14,063 nt of DNA, taken from assembly GCA_003131925.1 (NCBI GenBank), contig PKWC01000208.1, positions 13,940 to 28,002 of the forward strand, read 5' to 3'. The position numbers and the translations under genes were made by a program. The stretch comes from Alphaproteobacteria bacterium. GTDB taxonomy: Bacteria; Pseudomonadota; Alphaproteobacteria; Micropepsales; Micropepsaceae. How positions within the stretch are numbered: position 1 is the stretch's first letter; every line of letters starts with the position of its first letter. The notes beneath the pieces were generated by a model. It ran no database searches and was not told where the DNA came from. It saw only the letters and a list, made by a program, of their open reading frames with translations. Shown in pieces: positions 14,050-14,063 of the stretch.

Positions 14050-14063
14050 AAGGCCGCGCAAGA

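Overview
The window is a stretch of ordinary bacterial chromosome, GC-rich and densely coding. The gene content points to an alphaproteobacterium, most likely of the Hyphomicrobiales/Rhizobiales type. Pointers are an alphaproteobacterial-type monofunctional chorismate mutase, a 1-Cys peroxiredoxin, many acyl-CoA dehydrogenases, and intergenic hairpin repeats of the CCCTCTCCC type and the TTCGACAGGCTCA type that I associate with this class. The taxonomic call is inference; there is no rRNA or tRNA here to anchor it.

Layout. The left edge cuts a plus-strand 3-hydroxyisobutyrate-dehydrogenase-like gene (to 590). A Tat-exported OpgG/OpgD-family periplasmic glucan protein follows (659-2215, plus). 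It ends tail-to-tail, overlapping by 22 bp, with a minus-strand cluster read from 4879 down to 2194: acyl-CoA dehydrogenase, a four-cysteine uracil-DNA glycosylase-family protein, and an alpha/beta-hydrolase lipoprotein. A 178-bp palindromic repeat (4961-5138) separates these from a NupC-type nucleoside transporter (minus). That gene is divergent from an acyltransferase-3 membrane protein (plus), which is followed by a short-chain dehydrogenase of the 3-hydroxyacyl-CoA type (plus, 7751-8656).

A second copy of the 178-bp repeat, in opposite orientation, lies between the SDR and the converging minus-strand operon. That operon, read from 12075 down to 8861, encodes an acyl-CoA dehydrogenase with its base on helix G, a double-hairpin repeat, a second acyl-CoA dehydrogenase that lacks the usual catalytic Glu, and a crotonase-fold protein lacking both canonical glutamates. 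A candidate sigma70-type promoter and a small palindrome precede it. Together with the SDR these enzymes could carry out dehydrogenation, hydration or isomerisation, and 3-hydroxyacyl-CoA oxidation of an unidentified CoA thioester. The paired dehydrogenases resemble the heteromeric FadE26/FadE27 (ChsE4-ChsE5) type, so a bulky or branched acyl chain is a reasonable guess.

The right end is all minus strand: a 1-Cys peroxiredoxin with its own promoter, chorismate mutase, a PaaI-type hotdog thioesterase, and a short XRE regulator that looks truncated after its DNA-binding domain. A 6-7-6 palindrome at 14031-14049, upstream of the regulator, is a candidate operator. I found no CRISPR, tRNA, rRNA, transposase or phage gene. 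The most unusual material is the repeat architecture and the truncated regulator, not a new multi-gene system.
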